From: CALFVT01 sp039989855
GTDB lineage: Bacteria > Pseudomonadota > Alphaproteobacteria > Caulobacterales > Maricaulaceae
Length of the DNA: 64,000 nt
Reading direction: 5' to 3'
Assembly (NCBI GenBank): GCA_039989855.1
Contig: JBDXGZ010000008.1
Location: 62,001-126,000 of the forward strand
Positions 9,095-18,534 of the stretch are shown in pieces (positions within the stretch are counted from its first letter, which is position 1; each line of letters opens with the position of its first letter). A model generated the notes under the pieces. That model worked only from the letters and a program-made list of their open reading frames with translations, had not been told where the DNA came from and made no database searches. A program made the position numbers and the translations under genes.

Positions 9095-9383
9095 GATCTT
9101 ATCCTTATAGCCCTTGCAATTATAGGCCTTGTAATTTCGTAAGTGTTTGCCAGATTCTTATGTAAGAGTCGACAAAACGGCCTGCTTTTAGGAAGATTTT
9201 CCGACAAGACAAGCCTAAAACGTTATTTCTCAACTATATTTTTCTTAATTTAAGTCTTTGCAAGGTGGGGCTTGACCCTTTATAGCTCCTCACCCTGTAA
9301 AGCTGACAGTCAGGTGAAACTGAGGATGTCAGTGGGGTATAAGATAAAAAACATGATCTTATCGATTAAGGAGCTTGTACGTC

Positions 9384-9845
9384 ATGAGTATCAGGCAAGA
9401 CATTATAGAACAAACTAAAGACGCTATGCGCGCGAAGGATAAGCTTCGCGTCTCGGCCCTACGATTAATTAGTGCTGCGATTAAAGACCGAGATATCGCG
9501 GCCCGCGCCGAAGATCGATGCCAAGGTATCGAAGACGGTGAAATTCTCACAATCTTAGCAAAAATGGTCAAGCAACGCCAAGAGAGTGAAACCACTTATG
9601 AAGATAATGGTCGCCCCGATTTGGCTGAACGTGAGCGCGCAGAGATTGTTATTTTACGCGAATTTATGCCCCAACCGCTGAGCGAGGCTGACCTTGTTGC
9701 GGCGATTGACGAATATGTCGATGGATGTAATGCCACATGTCTTAAGGATATGGGCAAAATCATGGGCAAGATAAAATCCACTTACCCGGGACGTGTCGAT
9801 ATGGGTAAGGCAGGGGCTTTAGTTAAAGCCCGTCTCGCTGGGTAG
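9384..9845 (+). CDS. GatB/YqeY domain-containing protein
   Basis: 153 residues, the normal size for the free-standing YqeY family, which resembles the tail domain of the GatB subunit of tRNA amidotransferase. The N-terminus (IRQDIIEQTKDAMRAKDKLR) and the segments ILAKMVKQRQESETTYEDNG and REFMPQPLSEADL are characteristic. The C-terminus ends with PGRVDMGKAGALVKARL. AAGGAGCT at 9368-9375 precedes the ATG at 9384 by about nine bases, so I chose it over the in-frame TTG at 9375. The biochemical role of the family is not settled. In related genomes this gene often lies between carA and dnaG; here gshA follows instead. Confidence 0.9.
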   Translation: MSIRQDIIEQTKDAMRAKDKLRVSALRLISAAIKDRDIAARAEDRCQGIEDGEILTILAKMVKQRQESETTYEDNGRPDLAERERAEIVILREFMPQPLSEADLVAAIDEYVDGCNATCLKDMGKIMGKIKSTYPGRVDMGKAGALVKARLAG

Positions 9846-9963
9846 GTTTTTTAGGCCATAGTGTGCAGTTGTTCTAGATGGCCACAATCTTGTGATGAAT
9901 TTGGGCTTGCTTTGGGCTCTCATACCCGATTAGAGGGTGCATAATATCAATAAAGGTTAGTTT

Positions 9964-11331
9964 ATGGCCGCGCCTGCATCTAGTGGACACTCTCCATCTA
10001 TCACTAAAAAAGCTCAAATGATTGAAAGCCTATCAAAGGGCTGCAAACCCAAATCCGCGTGGCGTATTGGTACAGAGCATGAAAAGATCGGCTTTTGCCT
10101 CGAGAAAAAAACACCTTTATCTTATGAAGGTGATTGCGGCATAAAAGGGATGTTGGAGGGACTACAGCGCTTTGATTGGGCACCTGTCTATGAGGGCGAA
10201 AATGTGATTGCCTTAAAACTTGATGATGCGTCCGTCTCTCTTGAGCCCGGTGGGCAGTTAGAGCTGTCTGGTGCGCCTTTGGAAAATGTACATCAAACCT
10301 GCGGTGAAGTTCATCGTCACCTACGTGAAGTCAAAGAAGTTGCGGACGAAATGGGCGCAGGTTTTCTATCTCTTGGCTTTCGTCCTGATACAAAATTAGA
10401 AGATGTACCCGTCATGCCCAAGGGACGCTATGGGATTATGCGGTCTTATATGCCGAAAGTGGGAACCCACGGTTTGGAGATGATGTTTCGAACGTGTACG
10501 GTTCAGACCAATCTCGATTTTTCTTCCGAAGCCGATATGGTCAAAAAAATGCGAGTTAGCTTGGCCCTGCAACCGATTGCTACAGCTTTGTTTGCCCATT
10601 CCCCGTTTACGGATGGGGTTCCGAATGGGTATAAATCTTTCCGCTCGCGCATTTGGCTTGATACAGATGCGGACAGAACAGGCATGTTGCCATTTGCATT
10701 CGAAGACGGATTTAGTTTTGAGCGTTATGTCGACTACGCCCTCGATGTGCCGATGTATTTTGTCTACCGTAACGGAACTTATCTGGACGCGTCAGGAAAA
10801 TCCTTCCGTGATTTCTTGGACGGTAAGCTTGATATATTACCGGGCGAGTTACCGACGGAACAAGATTTCGAAGACCATATTTCAACGATCTTCCCTGAAG
10901 TACGGTTGAAATCTTTCCTCGAGATGCGCGGCGCGGATACAGGTCCGTGGACAGAGCTTTGCGCTCTACCTGCTTTTTGGGTCGGACTTTTATATGACCA
11001 AAGCGCGCTGGATACGGCGTGGGACTTTGTTAAAGACTGGAGCGAAGAAGAACGCTTAGAGCTTCGTCGTGATGTGGCCAAACATGGCCTGCAAACTAAG
11101 TTCAGAGATAAAACAGTACAAGATTTGGCGAAAATCGTGCTTATGATTTCGCGCGAAGGATTAAAGGCGCGCGGTCGGTTAAATGCTCACGGCGAAAGCG
11201 AAAGCGTCTATCTTCAAGAGCTTGACGGTTTTGTTCGCACGGGAAAAACCAATGCTGACCTTCTGCTTGAGCGTTATCACGGGGAATGGGGCGGCGATAT
11301 TCTACGGGCATATGAAGACTGTCGCTATTAG
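9964..11331 (+). CDS. gshA: Glutamate-cysteine ligase (plant/alphaproteobacterial type)
   Basis: 455 residues. It catalyses the first and limiting step of glutathione synthesis, joining glutamate and cysteine with ATP. The N-terminal WRIGTEHEKIGFCLEKKTPL and SLEPGGQLELSGAPL are the signature of the GCS2/class III family found in plants and alphaproteobacteria, distinct from the E. coli type. RYGIMRSYMPKVGTHGLEMM and FRSRIWLDTDADRTGMLPF form further conserved blocks. The ATG at 9964 is the only good start. Its last four bases overlap the end of the convergent TonB-receptor gene, so no terminator fits between them. No gshB is in the window. Confidence 0.95.
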   Translation: MAAPASSGHSPSITKKAQMIESLSKGCKPKSAWRIGTEHEKIGFCLEKKTPLSYEGDCGIKGMLEGLQRFDWAPVYEGENVIALKLDDASVSLEPGGQLELSGAPLENVHQTCGEVHRHLREVKEVADEMGAGFLSLGFRPDTKLEDVPVMPKGRYGIMRSYMPKVGTHGLEMMFRTCTVQTNLDFSSEADMVKKMRVSLALQPIATALFAHSPFTDGVPNGYKSFRSRIWLDTDADRTGMLPFAFEDGFSFERYVDYALDVPMYFVYRNGTYLDASGKSFRDFLDGKLDILPGELPTEQDFEDHISTIFPEVRLKSFLEMRGADTGPWTELCALPAFWVGLLYDQSALDTAWDFVKDWSEEERLELRRDVAKHGLQTKFRDKTVQDLAKIVLMISREGLKARGRLNAHGESESVYLQELDGFVRTGKTNADLLLERYHGEWGGDILRAYEDCRY

Positions 11332-13442
11332 AAGTTACCACTTAGCGTCAGGCGAACACTCCGTCCGTTCACGAGTTCGCGGCGTTCAATAAAGTCAATC
11401 TCTGTTATATCACGACGTCCTTCGAAGAAGGTTCGTTCTGTAACGCGGCGATCATCAAGTAGGTTGTTAAGATCAACTCTGACTTTCACGCCGAATATAT
11501 TTTGATGTTCGACAAACAGATCCCAGCTTGGACGATCAGGTATATTTAATTCTGTTGTCGTCACGCGGAAATCAGTGGCACGGCGACCAAAGTCAATATC
11601 GCTGCCGATAGCCCAGTCCGAGTTTTGGAAATCATAACGAACATCTGAACTCAGGAAAAAGCGAACCTGATTATTAATACGGCGGCTTTCATCTGTCAGG
11701 GGGTCATCAAGGCTTGAGCCACTACCAAACAGAGTAAAATTCCATTCAAGGCCAGGAAAATTAAAATCAACCCCTTTAAAAGTCCCGCGCAGACGCGCCG
11801 AATATAGATAGGCTGGGTCTTCAAGATTGCCAATCCCGTCACCGTCGTCGCCGATGGGAATACTGTCGATCACATCATCAACTTGTGCCCCGCGTAAGGT
11901 TAGGGTCAGGTTGCTTTCTTTCCATATGGTTTTATCAAATTCCAGCTCCGCACTTGTCGTTTGGTCTGGGGTCAGGTCGATATTCCCTGTACGGGTTACG
12001 TCTGAGTCCAGACTAACGCTGGCTATAAAGGCGAAAAAGTTTAACTGCCCAACAGCCCGCTCTAAGGTTAGGCGAATGTCCAAATCCTTATCGTAGGCAT
12101 AGGTCGCACCAAATTTCCCGCGAGGCCGAAAAAATTCGCGTGATTGACTAAAACCTGTGATGTCTTCGGATGAAATTTCTGAATATTCGCCAGATGCAGA
12201 GGCTTGAAAGTTCCATTTTTGGCCTAAGGTCCAATTCCGCGTGAGGGTTGCGACACTGCGTATCTCTTCGACAATTGTATCGCCTTCACTATCCGCATCA
12301 AAAATAAGTTCACCATTATCGACAAGGCGCTCGAAAAATTGGGAATCATCACTGAGTGAATTGAAAGCCGTTTCAAAGGCGAAATCCCAATCATTTTGGT
12401 TGTCGCCGCCAAAACGGTATTCCCCGCGGCCAATATATTCACGCAGTTCGACTTCGCGGTTAAATTGGCTTCCGGTCAAATTCCCTATCGCATCAAATTC
12501 ATCGATTTGTGACACTGAATCTGAATTTAAAAAGTTCGTCAATCCGATTAATTTGGCCGTACCTGCGCCTAGGGGTCGCTCATAATCAAAGCTAAATTCT
12601 CCGCCTTCAGCGTCTTGGTTTGACGTGAAATTAAGGAACCCCGTTTCGCCGAGGTCCGTAATGGCTGTTCGTTCAGTGGTGGTTATATCCCGAAAGGTTT
12701 GCGTGGCCAATTCTCCGTTTAACGTTAAGATATGGTCTGGCTTTGGTGTCCATGCGACCGTGCCGGTTAAGGTTGGATTTGACAGAAATATTTGTACGTC
12801 ATCGAGACGTTCTTCAAACAAAGTCCCATCCTCAAGGGTTCTGGTTTCAAGTCCAGATCCGCCGTTGCGTCGCCCATTGTCTGATAAGCTAACAGAGTAA
12901 TCCAGTTGATTTGTTTCCCCTGCGATAGACAGTCTGTAATCATTCAGGCGCGGTTGTAGCCCTTCTCTAAATTGTGGGCTCCATTGCCACGTGCCCGTTA
13001 AGCCGCCGGCCTTGGTGATAACGTTAGCGACGTCTCCCGATAGGCCCGGTATGCCAAGAGTGGTCCCGTCAATGATCTCAATTCGTATAACCTTACCTGC
13101 GGTCAGGCGTTGTAATTGGTCTGAAATATTTGAACTTTTGCTAGAGAGCTGCCGCCCATTGAGCAAAACATTGTCGGTACGCTGCCCGAGGCCTCGGCTG
13201 TCATTATTAGAAACACGCAAGCGAAACCCGGGCACGCGGCGGATCATATCCAGAGCGTTTTGCGGGCCAAATTCTGCAAAATAGTCAGCTTGAAATGTTT
13301 GGCGAATATTGGACGCGGCGGAGGGCGCCTGAGGAACCGCTTGAGCTGTGTCTTGAGCCCATACACCTGCACTCACCCCTAAGCTTAAGAGGAGGACGGA
13401 CGCTAAAGTGATATGCAATCTTTTTTTAATATCCACTGCCAT
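11328..13442 (-). CDS. TonB-dependent outer-membrane receptor
   Basis: 704 residues. A signal peptide (about residues 1-29, ending VSAGVWAQ) leads into a plug domain: NALDMIRRVPGFRLRVSNND, the DNVLLNGRQLSSKS stretch, and RIEIIDGTTLGIPGLSGDVAN. The rest alternates aromatic, charged and Gly/Asn residues like a beta barrel and ends in SVRLTLSGNF, with the terminal Phe needed for outer-membrane insertion. I see no clear TonB box between the signal peptide and the plug. The gene is divergent from the POT peptide transporter 186 bases away, which hints at a shared uptake task. The substrate is unknown. It is a somewhat short receptor. Confidence 0.88.
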   Translation of the reverse strand: MAVDIKKRLHITLASVLLLSLGVSAGVWAQDTAQAVPQAPSAASNIRQTFQADYFAEFGPQNALDMIRRVPGFRLRVSNNDSRGLGQRTDNVLLNGRQLSSKSSNISDQLQRLTAGKVIRIEIIDGTTLGIPGLSGDVANVITKAGGLTGTWQWSPQFREGLQPRLNDYRLSIAGETNQLDYSVSLSDNGRRNGGSGLETRTLEDGTLFEERLDDVQIFLSNPTLTGTVAWTPKPDHILTLNGELATQTFRDITTTERTAITDLGETGFLNFTSNQDAEGGEFSFDYERPLGAGTAKLIGLTNFLNSDSVSQIDEFDAIGNLTGSQFNREVELREYIGRGEYRFGGDNQNDWDFAFETAFNSLSDDSQFFERLVDNGELIFDADSEGDTIVEEIRSVATLTRNWTLGQKWNFQASASGEYSEISSEDITGFSQSREFFRPRGKFGATYAYDKDLDIRLTLERAVGQLNFFAFIASVSLDSDVTRTGNIDLTPDQTTSAELEFDKTIWKESNLTLTLRGAQVDDVIDSIPIGDDGDGIGNLEDPAYLYSARLRGTFKGVDFNFPGLEWNFTLFGSGSSLDDPLTDESRRINNQVRFFLSSDVRYDFQNSDWAIGSDIDFGRRATDFRVTTTELNIPDRPSWDLFVEHQNIFGVKVRVDLNNLLDDRRVTERTFFEGRRDITEIDFIERRELVNGRSVRLTLSGNF

Positions 13443-13628
13443 GCCTTGAATTTTTATCCCACAGATATTGTCATTTTACATAAGCCGCGTTTGATTAGGC
13501 TGAAAGGCACAATATTCCAAGTGAAAAAGATGACAGGAGGCAAACATTTCGTCATTTGATTAAAAAATGACTTGTTTCCCCGCTTGTTGGAGGGGTAGAC
13601 AGGTAAAAAATATATTAAGGGACATTCA

Positions 13629-15200
13629 ATGTTTTATCTCGTACTAGCAGCTGTTGCGCTTGTTGGCGTTTCGATGGCCTTATTCCAGATGAGAAATCAT
13701 CCTAAAGGGCTTTATATTTTGTTCTTCGTAGAAATGTGGGAACGGTTTTCATATTACGGAATGAGGGCTTTGTTGGTTTTATATCTAACGAAACATTTTC
13801 TTTTTACCGATGGGCAAGCTTATGGAATCTATGGGGCCTACACGACGCTCGTTTATATAACTCCTGTTATAGGCGGGATGTTAGCGGATAAATTCTTAGG
13901 CCAACGTAAGGCTGTTTTATTCGGCGCTATCTTGCTTGTTCTTGGACATTTAGGCATGGCTTTCGAAGGAGAACCTGTACAAAATGCGGCGCTTCGCGAT
14001 GCGACAGTCCTTAATGTTTTCTATCTTTCACTCGCTTTAATTGTTGCTGGTGTTGGCTTCCTCAAGGCGAATATTTCGACAATTGTTGGTGAGCTTTACG
14101 ATAAAACTGACCCTCGCCGTGATGGAGCGTTTACGCTTTTCTACGTGGGGATTAACCTTGGCGCGTTTGCCGGTGCTTTAATCGCAGGGTTTTTGGGGGA
14201 AACATTTGGCTGGAAATATGGCTTCGGGGCCGCAGGACTTGGCATGTTAGCTGGCTTGGTCGTTTTCGTTTGGGGCAAACCTCTTCTAAAAGGTGCTGGA
14301 GAAAGTCCGAATGCATTAGTTTTAGCTAAAAAACAATTTGTAGGACTATCGACCGAATGGGTCATTTATCTTTCGACATTTGTCGGCGTCGCTTTGATTT
14401 GGTTTGTGATACGTGATGAAGGCATTGTTAAATATGCACTCTATACATCGATGGCTCTTGTTTATTTATACATCATCTTTACGTCAGTCATGACCTTGCC
14501 TCGACATCCTAGAAATAGAATTTTTGTGGCTCTTTTCTTGATTACGATTCAAGTTCTTTTCTGGGCTTTGTTTGAACAAGCAGGTTCATCGCTGAGCCTT
14601 TATACCGACCGCGAAGTTGACCGTAATATCTTTGGACAAGAAGTTGTTACATCTGTTTTCCAATCATTGAACGCGATGTATATTGTCTTCTTAGGACCAT
14701 TGTTCGCGATGATGTGGGTGATGCTTGGGAAAAAAGGGTTGGAACCAAACGCCCCCTTTAAGTTTGGTCTTGGTGTTATACAGCTTGGCCTTGGGTTCTT
14801 GGTTCTTGTTTGGGGCGCAAAAGCCGCAGGCACAAACCTAACGCCAGTTATCTTTATCTTCTTGATTTACCTTCTGCATACAACAGGTGAGCTTTGTCTC
14901 TCCCCTGTCGGACTGTCTGCGATGACACGCTTATCGGCTCCTAAAATGGTTGGGTTGATTATGGGCGCTTGGTTCCTTGCGTCAGGAGCAGGTAACTTTG
15001 CTGCCGCGCAGATTGCGAAGCTAACCGCGGCTGGCGACGGTGGTGAAGGACAAGTTCTGGCTGTCTACTCCAATGTTGGGTGGGTTGCTGTCGCTGTTGG
15101 TGTGGGCTTGATTGCTCTATCGCCAATCGTAGGACGGTTTATGCACCTTGAAACACTTGAAGCTGACACGCAAAAGTTCAAGGAAGATGCGTCTGAATAG
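13629..15200 (+). CDS. POT/PTR-family proton-dependent oligopeptide transporter
   Basis: 523 residues with about 14 membrane segments. EMWERFSYYGMRALLVLYLT is the POT-specific ExxERFxYYG motif of helix 1, where proton coupling occurs; FYVGINLGAFAGALIAGFLG is the PTR2 signature of helix 5; FWALFEQAGSSLSLY is the conserved helix 7 motif. The protein sits in the inner membrane and imports di- and tripeptides with protons. The ATG at 13629 follows TTAAGGGACATTCA, which carries a fair ribosome site. A rho-independent terminator lies 20 bases after the stop. Divergent from a TonB-dependent receptor, together a possible outer/inner membrane route. Confidence 0.95.
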   Translation: MFYLVLAAVALVGVSMALFQMRNHPKGLYILFFVEMWERFSYYGMRALLVLYLTKHFLFTDGQAYGIYGAYTTLVYITPVIGGMLADKFLGQRKAVLFGAILLVLGHLGMAFEGEPVQNAALRDATVLNVFYLSLALIVAGVGFLKANISTIVGELYDKTDPRRDGAFTLFYVGINLGAFAGALIAGFLGETFGWKYGFGAAGLGMLAGLVVFVWGKPLLKGAGESPNALVLAKKQFVGLSTEWVIYLSTFVGVALIWFVIRDEGIVKYALYTSMALVYLYIIFTSVMTLPRHPRNRIFVALFLITIQVLFWALFEQAGSSLSLYTDREVDRNIFGQEVVTSVFQSLNAMYIVFLGPLFAMMWVMLGKKGLEPNAPFKFGLGVIQLGLGFLVLVWGAKAAGTNLTPVIFIFLIYLLHTTGELCLSPVGLSAMTRLSAPKMVGLIMGAWFLASGAGNFAAAQIAKLTAAGDGGEGQVLAVYSNVGWVAVAVGVGLIALSPIVGRFMHLETLEADTQKFKEDASE

Positions 15201-15221
15201 GCCCGTCAATATATTTCAAAT

Positions 15222-15254
15222 AAAAAAGCCCGCTCATTGAGCGGGCTTTTTCTT
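15222..15254. terminator. Bidirectional terminator between POT transporter and DUF937 gene
   Basis: AGCCCGCT / AGCGGGCT forms an 8-bp stem with loop CATTG (15227-15247), flanked by A-runs upstream and T-runs downstream. It can end transcription from both convergent genes. Confidence 0.9.
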
Positions 15255-15276
15255 TATCTAAACTTAGGGGGCGATG

Positions 15277-15939
15277 TTATTTCATCATGCCCTTCATGGC
15301 CATTTTAAGCACGTCATCCATGACAGAGCCGTTGCCGTCTGCGTCAAGAAGATTGCCGAGCATGCCGAGGCCTTGCTGATGTTGCTGTGCGACTTGTTTT
15401 TTCTGTCCGCCGCCAAGTACAGCGCTTAGAAGACCACCGAGGCCGCTGGCTTTTTGACCGCCGCCCATCAGTTGCCCCATGGCTAACCCTGCGAGGCCTT
15501 GCGCCATAGACGGTTGGCTGGTTTGTTTGGATAAGCTGCCCATCGCCATAGCGGCAACCATCGGCAGCATTTTCTTAAGCAGAGACGAGTCCAGCCCTGT
15601 TTGCTGCGCGGCGTGACCTGCAACCGCACGGCTCACGTCTTTAGAGCCAAAGAGGTGCCCTAAAATTGCATTACCGTCCGTCACGGCAGACGGTTGAGCC
15701 ACCGCTTGCGCATTGTCGAGATATTGGCCATGGCTGCCATTTTGCAACGCGCCTAAAAGCCCCGCTAAACCTTCGGGTTTGGCTGTGTTTTGCTTTAAGG
15801 CCGATGAAATAGCAGGCAAGAGCGCGGCAATTGCGCTTTGGCTTTGTTGTTGGTTCAGGCCAAGCTGCGCGCCGGCTTGCTGCGCGACCCCGCCGCCCTG
15901 TGCACTCATAATCATATCTAGTAAATTCATTCCGCTCAT
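15277..15939 (-). CDS. DUF937 domain-containing protein
   Basis: 220 residues from the ATG at 15939, preceded by GGAGGAC. The N-terminal half (NLLDMIMSAQGGGVAQQAGA, then QSQSAIAALLPAISSALKQN) and the block AILGHLFGSKDVSRAVAGHA are those of the DUF937 (YidB-like) family. The C-terminal half is Gly/Gln/Met-rich and ends in DADGNGSVMDDVLKMAMKG, which looks like a single EF-hand loop. There is no signal peptide. A TTG at 15951 would add four residues but would sit inside the ribosome site. The function is unknown; related proteins are small, glycine-rich and often solitary, as here. Confidence 0.85.
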   Translation of the reverse strand: MSGMNLLDMIMSAQGGGVAQQAGAQLGLNQQQSQSAIAALLPAISSALKQNTAKPEGLAGLLGALQNGSHGQYLDNAQAVAQPSAVTDGNAILGHLFGSKDVSRAVAGHAAQQTGLDSSLLKKMLPMVAAMAMGSLSKQTSQPSMAQGLAGLAMGQLMGGGQKASGLGGLLSAVLGGGQKKQVAQQHQQGLGMLGNLLDADGNGSVMDDVLKMAMKGMMK

Positions 15940-16037
15940 GGCGTCCTCCAATGTAATTTGAAAGGTCTATACATGATTGAGGTGCGAAATGAGAGTCGAA
16001 AGTTCAGGTGGCTAGACCTGCCTAAGAAGTGAGCATA

Positions 16038-16060
16038 AAGTGAGGGCCTATCCCTCACTT
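16038..16060 (-). terminator. Probable terminator overlapping the tldD stop codon
   Basis: AAGTGAGGG / CCCTCACTT, a 9-bp perfect stem with loop CCTAT, spans the tldD stop (16050-16048). On the minus strand it is followed by TATGC with few T residues, so it is a weak candidate. Confidence 0.45.
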
Positions 16061-17463
16061 CCCCCAACGGTCATGCGTTCCACGTAAAGGCTCGGTTGGC
16101 CGACGCCGACGGGGACGCCTTGTCCTGCCTTGCCGCAGACACCGATACCAGGGTCAAGTTGAAGATCATTCCCGATGTGGCGAATTTGGGTCAGAACCGT
16201 TGGGCCATCACCAATCAGTGTCGCACCTTTGAGCGGTTCTTCGATCTTGCCGTTTCTGACGCGGTAGGCCTCGGTACACTGGAAGACGAATTTCCCGTTG
16301 GTAATGTCAACTTGTCCGCCGCCAAAGTTCGGCGCATAGATACCGTCTTTAAGGTCTGCGATAATCTCGCCTGGGTCTTTATCTCCTGCGAGCATAAATG
16401 TGTTGGTCATACGCGGCATGGGCGCGTGGGAAAAGGTCTCGCGGCGGCCATTGCCTGTAACGTCGACACCTAAAAGCCGCGCGTTAAGACGGTCTTGCAT
16501 AAAGCCTTTGAGTATGCCGTCTTCAATCAAGGTTGTTCGCGCGGTTGGCGTGCCTTCATCATCCATCGTTAGCGAGCCTCGGCGACCATCAAGCGTGCCG
16601 TCGTCCACGACGGTTACGCCTTTGGAGGCAACGCGCTCTCCGACCATGCCTGTGAAAGCGGATGTGCCTTTGCGGATGAAATCACCTTCAAGACCGTGGC
16701 CAATGGCTTCGTGGAGTAAGACACCCGGCCAACCAGGGCCAAGGACAACATCCATCTCGCCTGCGGGAGCGGGAACACTATCAAGGTTGATCGTCGCTTG
16801 GCGGAAGCTTTCTTGGGCAACTTTTTTCCAGTTCTCTGCTGAGAGGTAAAAGTCATACGGCACACGTCCGCCGCCGCCCGAATAACCCGACTCGCGGCGA
16901 CCCGTGCGTTCGACGGTGATAGATATGTTGAGGCGCACAAGGGGGCGCTCATCTGTATAGGGCGCAAGGCCTGCCTTTATTATAGAGATAGCGCGGCGAG
17001 AGCCTGCCATAGAGACGCTGACTTGCACGACACTTGAATCGAGCGCGCGGCAATAGGCGTCGATTTCTTGGAGGAGGGCCACCTTGTCGCCAAACACAGG
17101 GGAGGCGACAGGATCTATATCGGTATACATACGTTTATTAGTTCGCTTGGGGGCGTCGCTCGGTGTGCCAGAGTGTCCTGCCTTAACAAGTGATACGGCG
17201 GAGGCGGCGTTTTTCAGGGCCGCAGGCGTCATATCGGTGGCTTGGGCGAATCCCGTCATCTCTCCCGCAACGCAGCGCAGGCCAAATCCGCGCGAACTAT
17301 CAAAATTGGCAGATTTTAAGCGGCCATCGTCAAATACGAGCGACTCAGAGCTACTGCGTTCGACAAAAAGCTCCCCGTCATCGGCTCCTGTGAGTGTATC
17401 TTCGAGGATGGATTGGGCTTGAGATTGTGTCAGGTCACAATCTTCAAAGAGAAAAGAGGTCAT
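16048..17463 (-). CDS. tldD: Metalloprotease TldD
   Basis: 471 residues. TldD forms a heterodimeric zinc protease with TldE (PmbA) that trims unfolded or modified peptides. The zinc-binding motif HEAIGH is in LHEAIGHGLEGDFIRKGTSA, and the conserved GNGRRETFSHAPMPRMTNT block and the C-terminal GKAGQGVPVGVGQPSL are present. The ATG at 17463 gives MTSFLFEDCDLTQSQAQ. tldD divergent from coxB is a usual arrangement in alphaproteobacteria. A partner tldE/pmbA is not in the window. The 207-base gap to coxB should hold both promoters. Confidence 0.96.
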   Translation of the reverse strand: MTSFLFEDCDLTQSQAQSILEDTLTGADDGELFVERSSSESLVFDDGRLKSANFDSSRGFGLRCVAGEMTGFAQATDMTPAALKNAASAVSLVKAGHSGTPSDAPKRTNKRMYTDIDPVASPVFGDKVALLQEIDAYCRALDSSVVQVSVSMAGSRRAISIIKAGLAPYTDERPLVRLNISITVERTGRRESGYSGGGGRVPYDFYLSAENWKKVAQESFRQATINLDSVPAPAGEMDVVLGPGWPGVLLHEAIGHGLEGDFIRKGTSAFTGMVGERVASKGVTVVDDGTLDGRRGSLTMDDEGTPTARTTLIEDGILKGFMQDRLNARLLGVDVTGNGRRETFSHAPMPRMTNTFMLAGDKDPGEIIADLKDGIYAPNFGGGQVDITNGKFVFQCTEAYRVRNGKIEEPLKGATLIGDGPTVLTQIRHIGNDLQLDPGIGVCGKAGQGVPVGVGQPSLYVERMTVGGSEG

Positions 17464-17670
17464 ATTGGTCTGCTTATTTGTAATTGAAGCTTTAATTTGG
17501 CGATATCTACGCGAAAAGCAAGGCTATCAAACGCCTGATGACGTTATTTTGAGGCTTAATAAAACGTGTGCGACAATCCGCGCTTAAAAAACACACTGAT
17601 TTCTTGCATTTCGTGTATTATGTAGACATAACCCGCCGAAATGAATCTATTATGATGAGGGATAGGCCAT

Positions 17671-18513
17671 ATGCGTCTTATTTCAAAAGTTGCACTAACA
17701 CTTACGTCTCTAATGATGTCTGGCATCGCCATGGCATCGCAGCCCAAAGACGGGAAGATTGGCTTTCAAGAAGCCGTCACCCCCGTGATGGAGGAACTTA
17801 TACGCTTCCACCATAGCTTTGTTTTTCCTGTGATTGTTGCCATTACAATTTTCGTTATGGCTTTGATGATTTACATCATGGTGCGGTTTAACGAAAAAGC
17901 GAACCCTGTCCCAAGCAAAACAACTCACCATGTGGGTCTTGAAGTTGCGTGGACGCTTGTTCCTATTCTTATTCTTTTGGTGATGGTCGTGCCAAGTATG
18001 AAATTGCTTTACATGCAAGACCGTCTACCGACAACGGAAATGACAATTAAAGTCGTTGGCCATACATGGCATTGGGAATATCAATATCCAGAACTTGAAG
18101 ACAAAGTCGAAGGCTTCGAATCTTACCTTTTAAAAAAGGAAGATGCTCTTGCGGCGGGTAAGCCGTACCTTTTAGGCACGGATGCCCCTTTGGTAGTTCC
18201 TGTTGATACTAAAGTTAAAGTCATCGTGACATCCCAGGCAAATCTACACTCATTTTCAGTTCCGTCATTTGGCGTGAAGATGGACGCCGTTCCTGGTCGT
18301 TTGAATGAGACATGGTTCCAAGTCAATCCGGGTAAAGAAGGCACATATTACGGACAATGTTCTGAATTGTGTGGTATTAGACATGCCTTTATGCCGATCG
18401 AGGTGAAAGTCGTTAGTAAGAGCGACTTTCACCGATGGGTTAATAATGGCGGAAGCTTCTCAACAAATGTCGCGCAAGCGAACATTGCCGCGCCTGCTGC
18501 GGCCCCTAAGTAA
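17671..18513 (+). CDS. coxB: Cytochrome c oxidase subunit II
   Basis: 280 residues. It accepts electrons from cytochrome c at the CuA centre of the aa3-type oxidase. A signal peptide (residues 1-22, ending GIAMA) is followed by two membrane helices (about 45-70 and 88-110), then a periplasmic cupredoxin domain. GHTWHWEYQYPE is the conserved aromatic stretch for electron entry, and QCSELCGIRHAFMPIEV contains the CuA cysteines, His and Met. The ATG at 17671 follows GAGGGATAGG. It heads the oxidase operon; a GANTC site (17643-17647) lies 24 bases before the start. The short Ala-rich tail after the domain is common. Confidence 0.98.
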   Translation: MRLISKVALTLTSLMMSGIAMASQPKDGKIGFQEAVTPVMEELIRFHHSFVFPVIVAITIFVMALMIYIMVRFNEKANPVPSKTTHHVGLEVAWTLVPILILLVMVVPSMKLLYMQDRLPTTEMTIKVVGHTWHWEYQYPELEDKVEGFESYLLKKEDALAAGKPYLLGTDAPLVVPVDTKVKVIVTSQANLHSFSVPSFGVKMDAVPGRLNETWFQVNPGKEGTYYGQCSELCGIRHAFMPIEVKVVSKSDFHRWVNNGGSFSTNVAQANIAAPAAAPK

Positions 18514-18534
18514 TCGATAGACGAGGATAAGGTT

